A stretch of 64,000 nt of DNA from Ruminococcus sp. (GCF_017549005.1 NZ_JAFYYT010000047.1:120068-184067), one strand, 5' to 3'. Numbered from the stretch's first letter, positions 17,328-26,169 are shown. The notes: generated by a model from the sequence alone, not told the origin. Made by a program: numbers and translations.

Positions 17328-18071
17328 ATGAAAGAAGGAATAAGTATCGTAAGTATCGTTCTGCCTGTATTAGCGATCGCGGTCATAGTAGCCGCTGCAT
17401 TTGCGGTTTATAAGACCATATACAGCAGAAGGATAAAAAAACGCCTTGCAGAGGGCAGAGAAGCGGATATAAAACCGATGATGCCGCCTGTGAAGTTCGT
17501 TATCGTCACAATACTGAGCGCTTTGGGCGGAATGATACTGGTATGGCTGATAATAATGATAGCGTTCAGTGCGAAAATGAACAGTCAGAAGAAAGAAATG
17601 GCAGTATATCCGAGTGTGCGTTTTTACAGAGATGAGCAGCTTGAGGATTCGCTGTTCGCAGGGTACAGATTCGGCGATGAGATAAAGGGTTATAACAGGA
17701 TATCGAAACAGTTCGGTGATGTAAAGCTTGAAGTATACGTTACAAAAAATTCCTTTGATACGTTTCCGACTCTCCTCATCGCTTCCGACTATGTGGGGGA
17801 TAAGGAGAAGGTAACTTTCTGCGAGGAAGTGAAATACAGCTTTTACACTGAGAACTGGGGAAATGATGTGTGTCCCGATTCTTTGATCGCCATAGATGTT
17901 GGCGGTTATAAGGGTGAATTCACATTGAATCATAAAGTGTATTACAGCGACAGTATTGAGAACTTGATCAATGAACCTCCCGATGAAAGCTATGAGTTGG
18001 ATTTCAGGATACACGAGTCGGGCTCGATAGCCTGCCCGCAGCTGGGACTTACAGTTGACAGCTGGGACTGA
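17328..18071 (+). CDS. Membrane protein of the LytTR operon
   Basis: A 247-residue protein with two hydrophobic helices, at about residues 5-28 (IVSIVLPVLAIAVIVAAAFAV) and 60-85 (VIVTILSALGGMILVWLIIM), and a large domain after the second helix that would lie outside the cell or in the cytoplasm depending on topology. AAGGAGGGG lies before the ATG, and it sits 12 bases after the LytTR gene, so the two are co-transcribed. I do not recognise the family. Membrane partners of LytTR proteins often control their activity, so it could act as sensor or antagonist; this is inference only. Confidence 0.75.
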   Translation: MKEGISIVSIVLPVLAIAVIVAAAFAVYKTIYSRRIKKRLAEGREADIKPMMPPVKFVIVTILSALGGMILVWLIIMIAFSAKMNSQKKEMAVYPSVRFYRDEQLEDSLFAGYRFGDEIKGYNRISKQFGDVKLEVYVTKNSFDTFPTLLIASDYVGDKEKVTFCEEVKYSFYTENWGNDVCPDSLIAIDVGGYKGEFTLNHKVYYSDSIENLINEPPDESYELDFRIHESGSIACPQLGLTVDSWD

Positions 18072-18101
18072 TGAACGGAAGAAAGAAAAAGGATATATAC
18101 G

Positions 18102-18136
18102 CAGGCGGCTATATACAGCCGCCTGTATTCTTTATC
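18102..18136 (+). terminator. Terminator after LytTR operon
   Basis: Stem CAGGCGGCT / AGCCGCCTG (18102-18110 with 18117-18125) with a 6-base loop, followed by TATTCTTTATCT, a modest T-rich tail. Confidence 0.6.
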
Positions 18137-18146
18137 TATCAAAAGT

Positions 18147-18199
18147 TACATATGTCATTCATGTAATTACAAATGTCACCGGAAAAGTGACAGATGTCA
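18147..18199 (+). promoter_or_regulatory. Three palindromic boxes, exact 21-bp period
   Basis: ACATATGTCA (18148-18157), ACAAATGTCA (18169-18178) and ACAGATGTCA (18190-18199) share the pattern T[TG]ACANATGTCA. The third is a perfect TGACA/TGTCA inverted repeat. Starts are 21 bases apart, two turns of DNA, and the last box ends just before the candidate -35 region of the next gene. This is the arrangement of an activator array on one face of the helix. Confidence 0.75.
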
Positions 18200-18201
18200 T
18201 C

Positions 18202-18229
18202 TTTGCAAACGGCAGTTTTTGAGTATAAT
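18202..18229 (+). promoter_or_regulatory. Promoter for small secreted protein
   Basis: Perfect TATAAT (18224-18229) with a poor -35 (TTTGCA, 18202-18207; 16-bp spacer). A weak -35 next to an upstream box array is what an activator-dependent promoter would look like. The leader of about 138 bases is A-rich and apparently unstructured. Confidence 0.6.
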
Positions 18230-18373
18230 AAAAGCATAGGGTTGCGCGACACCTAATCAAAAGCAATACGAACGAAAACCAACATCAACATCAATATGTA
18301 AGAACGGAAAAAGAAGAACACAAAACAAAAAATAAGGGTGATAAACAAATTTTATTTGTAAAGGAGAATCATT

Positions 18374-18760
18374 ATGAAAGCTGATTTTAAGATGACTTTG
18401 ACTGCGATAGCAGCGACAGCAATGTGTGCAGTTCCCATGTTCAGCATGATAGCGAATGCAGACACATATGAGAAGGGCAACCGAATGGTAATTGAAAACG
18501 AAGAATTCCAGCTCAAAAATGAGGAGTTTCAGTTCAGGGGAACAACTCCTTCTCAGGAGTTCAGACCTGTCCGGACAACTATTGTCCTGACAAAACTGCC
18601 TCCGAATACATGGACGGAAATTTATACAAAATTGCCTCCGAGAACGTGGATAAACCCTTGTACTGATCCTATCAGGGACAAGTTCGAGATCGACGACCGT
18701 TATTATATGGCAAACAATATCAAAACGACTACTGTGGAAGTAGCAAAGAATATCCGCTGA
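18374..18760 (+). CDS. Small secreted protein with internal repeats
   Basis: A 128-residue protein with a clear signal peptide ending MIANA before DTYEKGN, leaving a mature chain of about 99 residues. It contains two kinds of internal duplication: ENEEFQLK/KNEEFQFR and TKLPPNTWTEIY followed at once by TKLPPRTWINP, also visible as a direct repeat of about 25 bases in the DNA. There is only one Cys in the mature part. AAAGGAGAA precedes the ATG. I do not recognise a family. Its promoter carries the 21-bp box array and it lies just after the LytTR operon, suggesting regulation by that protein. Confidence 0.75.
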   Translation: MKADFKMTLTAIAATAMCAVPMFSMIANADTYEKGNRMVIENEEFQLKNEEFQFRGTTPSQEFRPVRTTIVLTKLPPNTWTEIYTKLPPRTWINPCTDPIRDKFEIDDRYYMANNIKTTTVEVAKNIR

Positions 18761-18820
18761 CGGAAATGATGTAATAATAACTTTCATGATAAAAGATATA
18801 TTGGGATTTGATAATAAATG

Positions 18821-18863
18821 AGATCTCCCCTTGAAGCCTCTGCACGGCTTTCGGGGGAGATCT
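18821..18863. terminator. Strong hairpin after the secreted protein gene
   Basis: Outer stem AGATCTCCCC / GGGGAGATCT (18821-18830 with 18854-18863) with an inner GAAGCC/GGCTTT stem. It has no good T-run, so it may be a terminator, an mRNA end stabiliser or part of an unannotated RNA. Confidence 0.45.
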
Positions 18864-18959
18864 TCTGTGCTTTGCGGAAAGAAAATGATAACGGACAGGT
18901 CCGTTTTTTTCTCACTTCAGAAAAAACTGAGGTTTTTTGAAAAAAATTCCGAAAAACAC

Positions 18960-18988
18960 TTGATTTTTGCGAAAAACCGTGATATAAT
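18960..18988 (+). promoter_or_regulatory. Promoter of the rimP-nusA-infB operon
   Basis: TTGATT (18960-18965), a 17-bp spacer and TATAAT (18983-18988) preceded by GTGA, giving the GTGATATAAT form shared with the tRNA and rRNA promoters of this window. About 115 bases of leader follow. Confidence 0.75.
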
Positions 18989-19010
18989 ATTACATGATGA
19001 TAGTAAACCC

Positions 19011-19091
19011 AAAGACCGGAGCCCTTCCGGTCTTTAGTATTTATATCGGCACTATTACATTGCAGAGAAAGGAGAGACCCGATATATCGGG
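19011..19091 (+). promoter_or_regulatory. Structured leader of rimP
   Basis: The leader contains a perfect 10-bp hairpin AAAGACCGGA / TCCGGTCTTT (19011-19020 with 19026-19035), terminator-like in shape. It also has a perfect 14-base palindrome CCCGATATATCGGG (19078-19091) placed between the AAAGGAGAG ribosome binding site (19068-19076) and the start codon at 19103. If the palindrome folds, the site moves to normal distance from the ATG. Confidence 0.55.
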
Positions 19092-19102
19092 AAAAACTGC
19101 CT

Positions 19103-19576
19103 ATGAAATTCAAAAAGTTCGGCGGTACGGAACAAAAGGTATACGATCTTATCAAGCCCATAACCGATGAGCTTGGCTACTATCTGTGGGACGTCTGCTA
19201 CGAAAAGGAAGGCGCTATGTGGTATCTGCGCGTGTTCATCGATCAGGACGAGGGGATAACTATTGCGGACTGTGAACGCGCAAACGCTCCCATAAGCGAT
19301 ATCCTCGACGAGAAGGATCCCATTGCACAGAGCTATATGCTGGAAGTCGGCTCGGCAGGACTGGAGCGCGAACTCGTGAAAGAGGAGCACTTCGAGGTCT
19401 GTCAGGGAGATACCGTAAGGGTACGCTTCATAAGAGCAGTGGACGGCGAAAAGGAGATCGTGGCTCAGCTTGTGAGCGCAGACAAGGACGGCGTGACAGT
19501 CGCACTTGAAAGCGGTGAGGAAAAGAAATTCCCACTGGCGGATATAGCTTTTGTAAAGCTGTATCTCGATTTCTGA
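19103..19576 (+). CDS. rimP: Ribosome maturation factor RimP
   Basis: A 157-residue protein needed for assembly of the 30S subunit. It shows the family pattern: YDLIKPITDELGYYLWDV at the N-terminal domain, RVFIDQDEGITIADCERAN, YMLEVGSAGLERELVKEEHF (the conserved LEVxSPGLxRxL block with Ala in place of Pro), and a C-terminal SH3-like domain ending VKLYLDF. It is the first gene of the rimP-nusA-rnpM-ylxQ-infB operon, the classic bacterial order. The start is unusual because the ribosome binding site is about 27 bases away with a palindrome in between; no alternative ATG, GTG or TTG fits better. Confidence 0.94.
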   Translation: MKFKKFGGTEQKVYDLIKPITDELGYYLWDVCYEKEGAMWYLRVFIDQDEGITIADCERANAPISDILDEKDPIAQSYMLEVGSAGLERELVKEEHFEVCQGDTVRVRFIRAVDGEKEIVAQLVSADKDGVTVALESGEEKKFPLADIAFVKLYLDF

Positions 19577-19620
19577 AATGTGAAAAAACAAAATAAAATA
19601 TATTGGAGGAATTTACAGAC

Positions 19621-20838
19621 ATGAACATGAATAAGGACTTTTTCAGGGCGCTTGAGGCTCTCGGCGAGGAAAACAGCGTGGAGACCGACCTTCTCATCGA
19701 AAAGGTAAAGTCGGCTATGCTTAAGGCTGCAAGAAGAGCTTATCCCCACAGCGAGGAAAGGATCACAGTTGAGATCGACCCGAAAACGAAAAAGTTTGAA
19801 ATGTACATCAGACAGGATATCATCGACGATGAGCCTATCGACGAGAACGAGGTCAACATCGACGTCGCAAGGACTATGGACCCCAACGCTATGGTCGGCG
19901 GAACCATAATGAAGGAGCTGGATATCTCCAAGCTTGGAAGAATGGCGGCTCTCTCCGCAAAGCAGTCCATCAAGGGCGACCTCAGGGAGATCAACCGCGA
20001 GCAGATGCTGAGCAAGTTCGAGCAGAAGGAGCATGAATGTATCACTGCAAAGGTATCTCAGGTAGAACCGGGCAGAGGTACGGTCACAGTCGTTTATGAC
20101 GGAACAGAGCTCTACCTCTTCCGCAACGAGCAGATACCGGGCGAGAACCTGGAAGAGGGCAGAATGGTCAAGGTCTACATCACAGGCATCATCGGCAAGA
20201 ACAAGAAGCCTGTAGTAAAGATATCACGTACTCACAAGGACCTCGTGAAGAGACTCTTCGAGCAGGAGGTCCCCGAGATATACGACGGCACTGTTGAAGT
20301 AAAGTCCATATCCCGTGAGGCAGGTTCGAGAACAAAGATAGCCGTATGGTCAAAGGATGAGAACGTTGACGCTGTCGGAGCTTGTATCGGTCCGAAGCGT
20401 TCAAGAATAACAGCTGTAGTTAACGAGCTCAACGGCGAGAAGATAGACATTATCCCGTGGAGCGAGGTGCCCGAGGAGTTCATTGCAAGAGCTCTTGCTC
20501 CGGCAGAGGTGCTGAAAACAGTCATCACTTCCATGGAGGAGAAGGCTTGTACTGTCATCGTTCCAAACAATCAGCTCTCACTTGCTATCGGCAACAAGGG
20601 TCAGAACGCAAAGCTTGCTGCGAAGCTCACAGGCTTCAAGATCGACATCAAGCCTCAGTTCGACACAGTTACCAACGAGGAAGCTCCCGAGCTGAGCCCT
20701 GATTTCGTAGCTCCCGTATTTGAAGCAGCTCCTCCTGCCGAGGAGATCGGCGAGAATGCCGAAGCAGAGGAAACAGCTGCTGAGACAGCTGCCGCAGAAG
20801 CAGAGGAAAGCACAGAAGCTCCTGCAAACGAGGAATAA
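19621..20838 (+). CDS. nusA: Transcription termination/antitermination factor NusA
   Basis: NusA binds RNA polymerase and nascent RNA, modulating pausing, termination and rRNA antitermination. The 405-residue protein contains the N-terminal polymerase-binding domain (FFRALEALGEENSVETDLLI), an S1 domain near 130-200 (TAKVSQVEPGRGTVTVVYDG), and two KH domains including AVGACIGPKRSRITAVVNEL and LSLAIGNKGQNAKLAAKLTG. A Glu/Ala-rich acidic tail ends the protein. I chose ATG 19621 because GGAGGAA is 9 bases upstream; a TTG at 19603 overlaps that site. Confidence 0.97.
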   Translation: MNMNKDFFRALEALGEENSVETDLLIEKVKSAMLKAARRAYPHSEERITVEIDPKTKKFEMYIRQDIIDDEPIDENEVNIDVARTMDPNAMVGGTIMKELDISKLGRMAALSAKQSIKGDLREINREQMLSKFEQKEHECITAKVSQVEPGRGTVTVVYDGTELYLFRNEQIPGENLEEGRMVKVYITGIIGKNKKPVVKISRTHKDLVKRLFEQEVPEIYDGTVEVKSISREAGSRTKIAVWSKDENVDAVGACIGPKRSRITAVVNELNGEKIDIIPWSEVPEEFIARALAPAEVLKTVITSMEEKACTVIVPNNQLSLAIGNKGQNAKLAAKLTGFKIDIKPQFDTVTNEEAPELSPDFVAPVFEAAPPAEEIGENAEAEETAAETAAAEAEESTEAPANEE

Positions 20839-20840
20839 TC

Positions 20841-21119
20841 ATGAAGCCGAAGAAAATACCTATGAGAATGTGTCTCGGCTGCAATGAGATGAAACCGAAA
20901 ATGGAGCTGATCCGCGTGGTGAAGTCTCCCGAGGGCGAGATAAGTCTTGATTTCAAGGGCAAGGCGGCAGGCAGAGGCGCTTATATATGCCGAAGCACCG
21001 AATGCCTTGAAAAAGCACGGAAGGCAAGACGCTTCGAGAAATCATTCTCATGCAGGATAGAGGAAAGCGTATACGAGGTGATGATGAATGAGCTCGGAAA
21101 AGAATCGCAGGACGCTTAA
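20841..21119 (+). CDS. rnpM: RNase P modulator RnpM (YlxR)
   Basis: A 92-residue YlxR/DUF448 protein, recently described in Firmicutes as binding the RNase P RNA and modulating its activity. Diagnostic features are RMCLGCNEMKPK near the N-terminus, the LIRVVKSPEGEI strand and GRGAYICRSTECLEKARK. It begins 2 bases after the nusA stop and overlaps the next gene by 32 bases, the usual operon arrangement. Confidence 0.92.
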   Translation: MKPKKIPMRMCLGCNEMKPKMELIRVVKSPEGEISLDFKGKAAGRGAYICRSTECLEKARKARRFEKSFSCRIEESVYEVMMNELGKESQDA

Positions 21120-21411
21120 TCTGCTGGGCATATGTCTCAGGGCAGGCAAGGCGGTAAAGGGCTTCGACAGCGCTGTCGAGGCTGCGAAAAACGGTACAGC
21201 TCATTGTATACTTACAGCTTGCGACACTTCCGGAAAGACAAAAAAGGAAGTCGGGTTCTATTGTGAAAGGTTCGGCATAAAGCACCTGGATACAGACGTG
21301 AGCAAGTACGATATAGGAAGGCTCTGCGGAAAGGAAACAGGTGTCATCGCAGTTACCGACAAGGGCTTTTCGGACGGCTTTGAAAAGATAATATCCGAGG
21401 TATCGCAGTAA
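21088..21411 (+). CDS. ylxQ: YlxQ, ribosomal L7Ae-like protein
   Basis: A 107-residue L7Ae/L30e-fold RNA-binding protein. Typical segments are LLGICLRAGKAVKGFDSAVEA, HCILTACDTSGKTKKEV and GRLCGKETGVIAVTDKGF. Members bind kink-turn RNA and are found in the nusA-infB operon of Firmicutes. The start lies within the rnpM gene (32-base overlap), suggesting coupled translation. Confidence 0.92.
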   Translation: MSSEKNRRTLNLLGICLRAGKAVKGFDSAVEAAKNGTAHCILTACDTSGKTKKEVGFYCERFGIKHLDTDVSKYDIGRLCGKETGVIAVTDKGFSDGFEKIISEVSQ

Positions 21412-21492
21412 TGCGTTGATATAGATGTTTATGCAAAACATTTTATAATGCCGCATATTCGCGCGGCAAAGATTATGGAGGTAATCAAGCCT

Positions 21493-24228
21493 ATGGCAAA
21501 AAAGATAAAGATAAGCGACGCTGCAAAAGATCTTAATATCCCTGCACAGGAGATCATTGATCTCTTTGCGGAGAAGGGCGACACAAAGAAGAAAACAGGC
21601 TCTTCACTTACTGAGGAGGAGATGAATACGGTCCTCGAGCACTACACAAAGGACCGCTATTCCGTCAATTCCTTCAACGACTACTTCAACTCCAAGAACG
21701 ATCCCCGTCCTGTAAAGGCAGAGGAGCCGAAGGAGGAGAAAAAAGCAGCAAAGAAGCCTGCTGAGAAAAAGTCTGCCGAGCCGAAGAAGGACGAGAAGAA
21801 GGCAGCTGCTCCGAAACAGGAGAAAAAGGAGGAGCCCAGGAGCACTCCGAAGAAGGCTGAAGCAAAGCCTGCTGAGAAGCCTGCCGAGAAGAAAGCGGCT
21901 GCTGCGGTTAAAAAAGCAGAGCCCGAGAAGAAGGCAGAGCCCGTAAAGGCACAGGAAGCTCCCAAGGCAGAGCCCGAAAAGAAGCAGGAAGCAGCTCCCG
22001 TAAAGGAAGCTCCCAAGCCCGAGGCAAAGGCAGAGCCCGTAAAGGTACAGGAGGCTCCCAAGGCAGAGCCCGAGAAGAAGCAGGAGACAGCTCCCGCAAA
22101 GGAAGCTCCCAAGCCTGCCGCACCTGTACAGGACAAGAAGAACGACAAGAAAAAGGACAAGAAGAAGACGGAACCTGCAAAGGCTCAGGACAGAGGCGAG
22201 AGAACAAAGTTCAACGCGAGCTTCAGCTCCGAGACAGCGCAGACGTCCACTCAGCGCCGTACAGTCGATACAAGAGGAAGCTATGTCGATCTCGACAAGT
22301 ACAATGAGAGATACGACCAGATGGCTACTTCCAACAAGCACAAGAACGACAACTACTCTTCAAAGAAGCAGAAGATAAATCAGAAATCAGCACAGAGAAC
22401 ACGTCAGCAGTTCTCCAAGAAGGAGTCGGAGACCGAGAAGCTCAAGAGACTGGAGCTTGAAAGAGCAAGAAAGCAGCAGCTCAAGGTGCTTATCCCCGAC
22501 AACATCACAGTCGGCGAGCTTGCAACACGTCTTAAAGCTACAGCCACAGACGTTATCAAGCAGCTCATGAAGCTGGGCGTAATGGCTTCGATCAATCAGG
22601 AGATAGACTTTGATACAGCCGCTATCGTTGCAGACGAAATGGGCGCAAAGGTAGAAAAGGAAGTTATCGTTACCATTGAGGAGCGTCTTATCGACGACAC
22701 GGACGACGACGATACAAACCTCCAGCCTCGCTGCCCTGTTGTAGTCGTAATGGGACACGTTGACCACGGTAAGACTTCTATCCTTGACCGTATCAGAAAC
22801 GCTCACGTTGCCGCAGGCGAGGCAGGCGGAATCACACAGCATATCGGCGCATATCAGGTGAATATCAACGGACAGGACATCACATTCCTCGATACTCCCG
22901 GACATGAGGCGTTCACATCAATGCGTGCAAGAGGTGCGAACATCACGGATATCGCTATCCTCGTAGTTGCAGCAGACGACGGTATCATGCCGCAGACCAT
23001 AGAGTCCATCAACCATGCGAAGGCTGCCGGAGTTTCCATTATCGTTGCTATCAACAAAATGGATAAGGAGGGCGCAAATCCCGACCGTATCAAGGAAGAG
23101 CTCACAAAGTACGACCTCGTATGCGAGGACTGGGGCGGCGACGTTATCTGCGTACCTGTTTCAGCCAAGACAGGCGAGGGTATCGACGAGCTTCTCGAGA
23201 ACGTTCTTCTCGTTGCAGAGGTCAAGGAGCTCAAGGCTAACCCCGACAGACTTGCAAAGGGTACAGTCATCGAAGCGCGTCTCGACAAGGGCAGAGGTCC
23301 TATCGCTACGCTTCTCGTACAGAACGGTACTCTCAGGCAGGGCGACGTCCTTATCGCAGGCACTGCTGTGGGAAGAGTCCGCGTAATGACCAACGACAAG
23401 GGCAGAAGCGTAAAGGCGGCAGGTCCTTCCGTACCTGTTGAGATAACAGGTCTTGCAGAAGTTCCGAGCGCAGGCGATATCTTCAACGCTGTTGAGGACG
23501 AAAGACTTGCAAGAGAGCTGGTTGAGCAGAGAAAGCACGAAGCTAAGCAGGAGCAGTTCAACGCATACCGCAAGGTAACTCTCGACAACCTGTTCAGCCA
23601 GATCGCAGAGGGCGAGATCAAGGAGCTCCCCATTGTTGTCAAGGCTGACGTACAGGGCTCTGTTGAGGCTGTAAAGCAGTCTCTTGAGAAGCTCTCGAAC
23701 GACGAGGTAAGAGTAAGAGTTATCCACGGAGCAGTCGGAGCTGTCAAGGAGAGCGACGTAATGCTGGCAAGCGCTTCAAACGCTATCATCGTCGGCTTCA
23801 ACGTAAGACCGGACCCTGTTGCGGCAGAGAATGCAGTCCGCGACGGAGTGGATATCAGACTCTATCGTATCATCTATGACGCTATCGAGGAGATCTCCAC
23901 AGCCATGAAGGGTATGCTCGCTCCGAAGTACCGCGATGTTGAGCAGGGACGTGTTGAAGTACGTCAGGTATACAAGATATCCAACGTTGGTATGGTAGCA
24001 GGAAGCTACGTACTCAGCGGCAAGGTAACAAGAGGAAGTCAGGTACGTGTTGTACGTGACGGTATCATCATAGCAGACGACAAGATCGCAGGCCTCAAGC
24101 GCTTCAAGGACGACGTAAAGGAAGTTGCAGAGGGCTACGAGTGCGGTATCAGCCTTGAAAAGTTTGCCGACGTCAAGGAAGGCGACATATTCGAGACTTA
24201 TATCGTTGAGGAATACCGCGAGGATTAA
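21493..24228 (+). CDS. infB: Translation initiation factor IF-2
   Basis: The GTPase that brings initiator fMet-tRNA to the 30S subunit and promotes subunit joining. The 911-residue protein starts [20 protein letters not shown] (IF2 N-domain). A very long Lys/Ala/Glu/Pro-rich low-complexity linker of degenerate [11 protein letters not shown]-type repeats spans about 70-250, followed by a second IF2 N-domain. G1 lies near 420 (GHVDHGKTS), then [13 protein letters not shown] and SAKTGEGI, and domains II-IV follow. GGAGGTAATC precedes ATG 21493; an earlier in-frame ATG at 21448 has no site. Confidence 0.97.
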   Translation: MAKKIKISDAAKDLNIPAQEIIDLFAEKGDTKKKTGSSLTEEEMNTVLEHYTKDRYSVNSFNDYFNSKNDPRPVKAEEPKEEKKAAKKPAEKKSAEPKKDEKKAAAPKQEKKEEPRSTPKKAEAKPAEKPAEKKAAAAVKKAEPEKKAEPVKAQEAPKAEPEKKQEAAPVKEAPKPEAKAEPVKVQEAPKAEPEKKQETAPAKEAPKPAAPVQDKKNDKKKDKKKTEPAKAQDRGERTKFNASFSSETAQTSTQRRTVDTRGSYVDLDKYNERYDQMATSNKHKNDNYSSKKQKINQKSAQRTRQQFSKKESETEKLKRLELERARKQQLKVLIPDNITVGELATRLKATATDVIKQLMKLGVMASINQEIDFDTAAIVADEMGAKVEKEVIVTIEERLIDDTDDDDTNLQPRCPVVVVMGHVDHGKTSILDRIRNAHVAAGEAGGITQHIGAYQVNINGQDITFLDTPGHEAFTSMRARGANITDIAILVVAADDGIMPQTIESINHAKAAGVSIIVAINKMDKEGANPDRIKEELTKYDLVCEDWGGDVICVPVSAKTGEGIDELLENVLLVAEVKELKANPDRLAKGTVIEARLDKGRGPIATLLVQNGTLRQGDVLIAGTAVGRVRVMTNDKGRSVKAAGPSVPVEITGLAEVPSAGDIFNAVEDERLARELVEQRKHEAKQEQFNAYRKVTLDNLFSQIAEGEIKELPIVVKADVQGSVEAVKQSLEKLSNDEVRVRVIHGAVGAVKESDVMLASASNAIIVGFNVRPDPVAAENAVRDGVDIRLYRIIYDAIEEISTAMKGMLAPKYRDVEQGRVEVRQVYKISNVGMVAGSYVLSGKVTRGSQVRVVRDGIIIADDKIAGLKRFKDDVKEVAEGYECGISLEKFADVKEGDIFETYIVEEYRED

Positions 24229-24270
24229 CGGCAATTTCCTCGCAGATCAATGATAAAGGGGGAATTTCTT

Positions 24271-24846
24271 ATGGATAACAGCAGAATGAGTACTGCGGAT
24301 ATGCTGCAGTACTGCAACGAGGCACTGGCATGGGACGATTTCGGACCGATAGATATTTTCTTCTTTCAGTCGGTAAAGAAGATACTCCTCGGTCAGTGCA
24401 GCGCAATGGAAGAGCCTGAGGAGGATCTCGGAGACCTCATGGGTATCGAGCGTCCCGTAAGCGACGTGGAGCTGGAGCCCGAGTACGGAAAATATGCCGA
24501 TATCTATTACGGCGAAGAGGGCGACGACGATATCCCCGACTACAGCGCAACAGCTGAGGACGAGGCTTTTTCGGCAGAGATGTTCACAGGCGGATTTTTC
24601 AACGACCCGGAGGGCACAGCCGCTGTAGAGGCAGCTGAGGCGGAGGCTGAAAAAGCTGAGAAAAAGTCTGCGGCAAAGACTTCAAAGAAGCCTGCCGCAA
24701 AAAAGAGCACAGCAAAGAAAACGGCAGAAAAAAAGACTGCCGCAAAGAAGCCGGCTGCAAAGAAGACAGCCGCGAAGAAAGAAAAAACTGCCGAGCCCGA
24801 GAAGCATGAAGAGACAGCAGGAGGCGGCTTTACCGTCAAACTGTAA
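24271..24846 (+). CDS. Hypothetical protein with Ala/Lys-rich tail between infB and rbfA
   Basis: A 191-residue protein with an acidic N-terminal part (MDNSRMSTADMLQYCNEALAWDD..., then many Glu and Asp) and a C-terminal tail of about 65 residues made of AAKK/PAAKKTA repeats like histone H1 and other nucleic-acid-binding tails. AAAGGGGGAA precedes ATG 24271. It sits in the translation operon where rbfA normally follows infB directly. The basic tail suggests RNA, DNA or ribosome binding and the acidic head could mask it; both points are inference. I do not recognise the N-terminal domain. Confidence 0.8.
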   Translation: MDNSRMSTADMLQYCNEALAWDDFGPIDIFFFQSVKKILLGQCSAMEEPEEDLGDLMGIERPVSDVELEPEYGKYADIYYGEEGDDDIPDYSATAEDEAFSAEMFTGGFFNDPEGTAAVEAAEAEAEKAEKKSAAKTSKKPAAKKSTAKKTAEKKTAAKKPAAKKTAAKKEKTAEPEKHEETAGGGFTVKL

Positions 24847-24863
24847 AGACAGAAAGGAAAAAA

Positions 24864-25202
24864 ATGCCTAATTTCAAGAACAGCCGTATGGCTGAAGATA
24901 TAAAGCGTGAGATGACGGCTATCCTCCGCGAACTGAAAGACCCGAGGATAGACAAGATGCTCACCATTGTAAGAGCGGACCTCTCGGGCGATATGTCGAG
25001 CTGCAAGATATACGTTTCCAGCTTTGACGGCATCGAGAGAGCAAAGGAATCGGTTGAGGGATTGAAAAGCGGCGCAGGCTTTATAAAGCGCGAGCTTTTT
25101 CACAGACTTAAAATGCGCAAGGCGCCCGAGCTCACGTTTATCGCCGACAATTCTATCGAAAGAAGCGCGGAGATAAGCAAGAAGCTCCACGACTTGCTGT
25201 AA
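24864..25202 (+). CDS. rbfA: Ribosome-binding factor A
   Basis: A 112-residue KH-fold protein that binds immature 30S subunits near the 5' end of 16S rRNA and assists late maturation. Family features are RMAEDIKREMTAILRELKDPRI, LTIVRADLSGDMSSCKIYVS and the C-terminal LFHRLKMRKAPELTFIADNS. It continues the operon after the Ala/Lys-rich gene, with AAAGGAAA before the ATG. Confidence 0.96.
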   Translation: MPNFKNSRMAEDIKREMTAILRELKDPRIDKMLTIVRADLSGDMSSCKIYVSSFDGIERAKESVEGLKSGAGFIKRELFHRLKMRKAPELTFIADNSIERSAEISKKLHDLL

Positions 25203-25215
25203 AGGAGGGCTTTGT

Positions 25216-26169
25216 ATGTTCATTGGATTCAGTGAGGCTGAGCTCTTTCTCAGAAACTGCGAGGACGCAGTTATAATCACCCATCGCAATCCCGACGGAG
25301 ACTGTATAGGCGCAGGCTTTGCATTGAAGGATATTTTCACACAGATGGGCATCAGAAGCAGAGTAGTATGCCATGACGAATTTCCGTCGCGCTACAGCTT
25401 CCTCACGGAAGAGGGGGCAGGCGAGGAGTTTGAACCAAAGACTATCATCGCTGTTGATATAGCTGACGAGACCCTTATGGGCGATTATAAGGACATCTAC
25501 GGAGGAAGAGTGCAGCTCTGTATCGACCACCATATCTCAAACAAGAACTATGCGGAGAAAACTCTTCTCCGCGGCGACGCCACGGCTTCATGCGAGATCA
25601 TCTACGACCTTGCGAAGTACATGGGCATAAAGATAACGAAGCACTGCGCTATGTGCCTTTATACGGGCATAGCTACGGATTCTGGCTGTTTCAAGTACGA
25701 CTGTACCACTCCGCGCGCTCACGAGATAGCGGCAGAGATGATGAGGAGCTTTGATATCAATTTCGCACGTATAAACCGCTATATGTTCGACGTAAAGTCT
25801 ATGGGCAGACTCAAGCTCGAGGCAAGAGTCAACGAGCTCATGGAGTACTGTCTCGGCGGAAAGCTTGCGATAGCTGCCGTAACTCAGGAAATGATGAAGG
25901 ATATGGGCGTGTCCATGGAGGAGCTTGAAGGCTTCGCACCGCTCACTATCCAGCTTGAGGACACAGAGGTGGGAATACTCATGCGCGAGCGTGAGGACGG
26001 AGTATACAAGTGCTCGTTCCGTTCCGCAAAGGACGTTAATGTATCCACTATATGCCAGTCCATAGGCGGCGGCGGTCACGCAAAGGCTGCAGGCTGCACT
26101 ATAAGCGGACCTCTTGAGGACGCTAAGAAGCAGCTCATAGAAGCTGTCAGAAAGGCTCTTGGCGAATGA
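25216..26169 (+). CDS. nrnA: DHH/DHHA1 phosphoesterase, NrnA-like
   Basis: A 317-residue bifunctional nanoRNase / pAp phosphatase of the DHH family, which degrades 2-5 nucleotide RNAs and 3'-phosphoadenosine 5'-phosphate. It has the DHH metal motifs ITHRNPDGDCIGAG, AVDIAD and CIDHHISN, then GIATDSGCFKYDCTT, and a C-terminal DHHA1 domain ending GGGGHAKAAGCTISG. The rbfA-nrnA-truB-ribF order matches many Firmicutes. AAAGGAGGGC precedes the ATG, and its end overlaps truB by 4 bases. Confidence 0.93.
   Translation: MFIGFSEAELFLRNCEDAVIITHRNPDGDCIGAGFALKDIFTQMGIRSRVVCHDEFPSRYSFLTEEGAGEEFEPKTIIAVDIADETLMGDYKDIYGGRVQLCIDHHISNKNYAEKTLLRGDATASCEIIYDLAKYMGIKITKHCAMCLYTGIATDSGCFKYDCTTPRAHEIAAEMMRSFDINFARINRYMFDVKSMGRLKLEARVNELMEYCLGGKLAIAAVTQEMMKDMGVSMEELEGFAPLTIQLEDTEVGILMREREDGVYKCSFRSAKDVNVSTICQSIGGGGHAKAAGCTISGPLEDAKKQLIEAVRKALGE

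Noticed and set aside
19603-19620. TTG start for nusA
   Set aside because: The TTG overlaps the GGAGGAA ribosome binding site that serves ATG 19621.
21720-22170. Repeat array (CRISPR or satellite) inside infB
   Set aside because: It is the coding sequence of the Lys/Ala/Glu/Pro-rich linker; the repeats are degenerate and in frame.
22854-23801. 315-codon minus-strand frame within infB
   Set aside because: Antisense shadow of the infB GTPase region, with no start signals.
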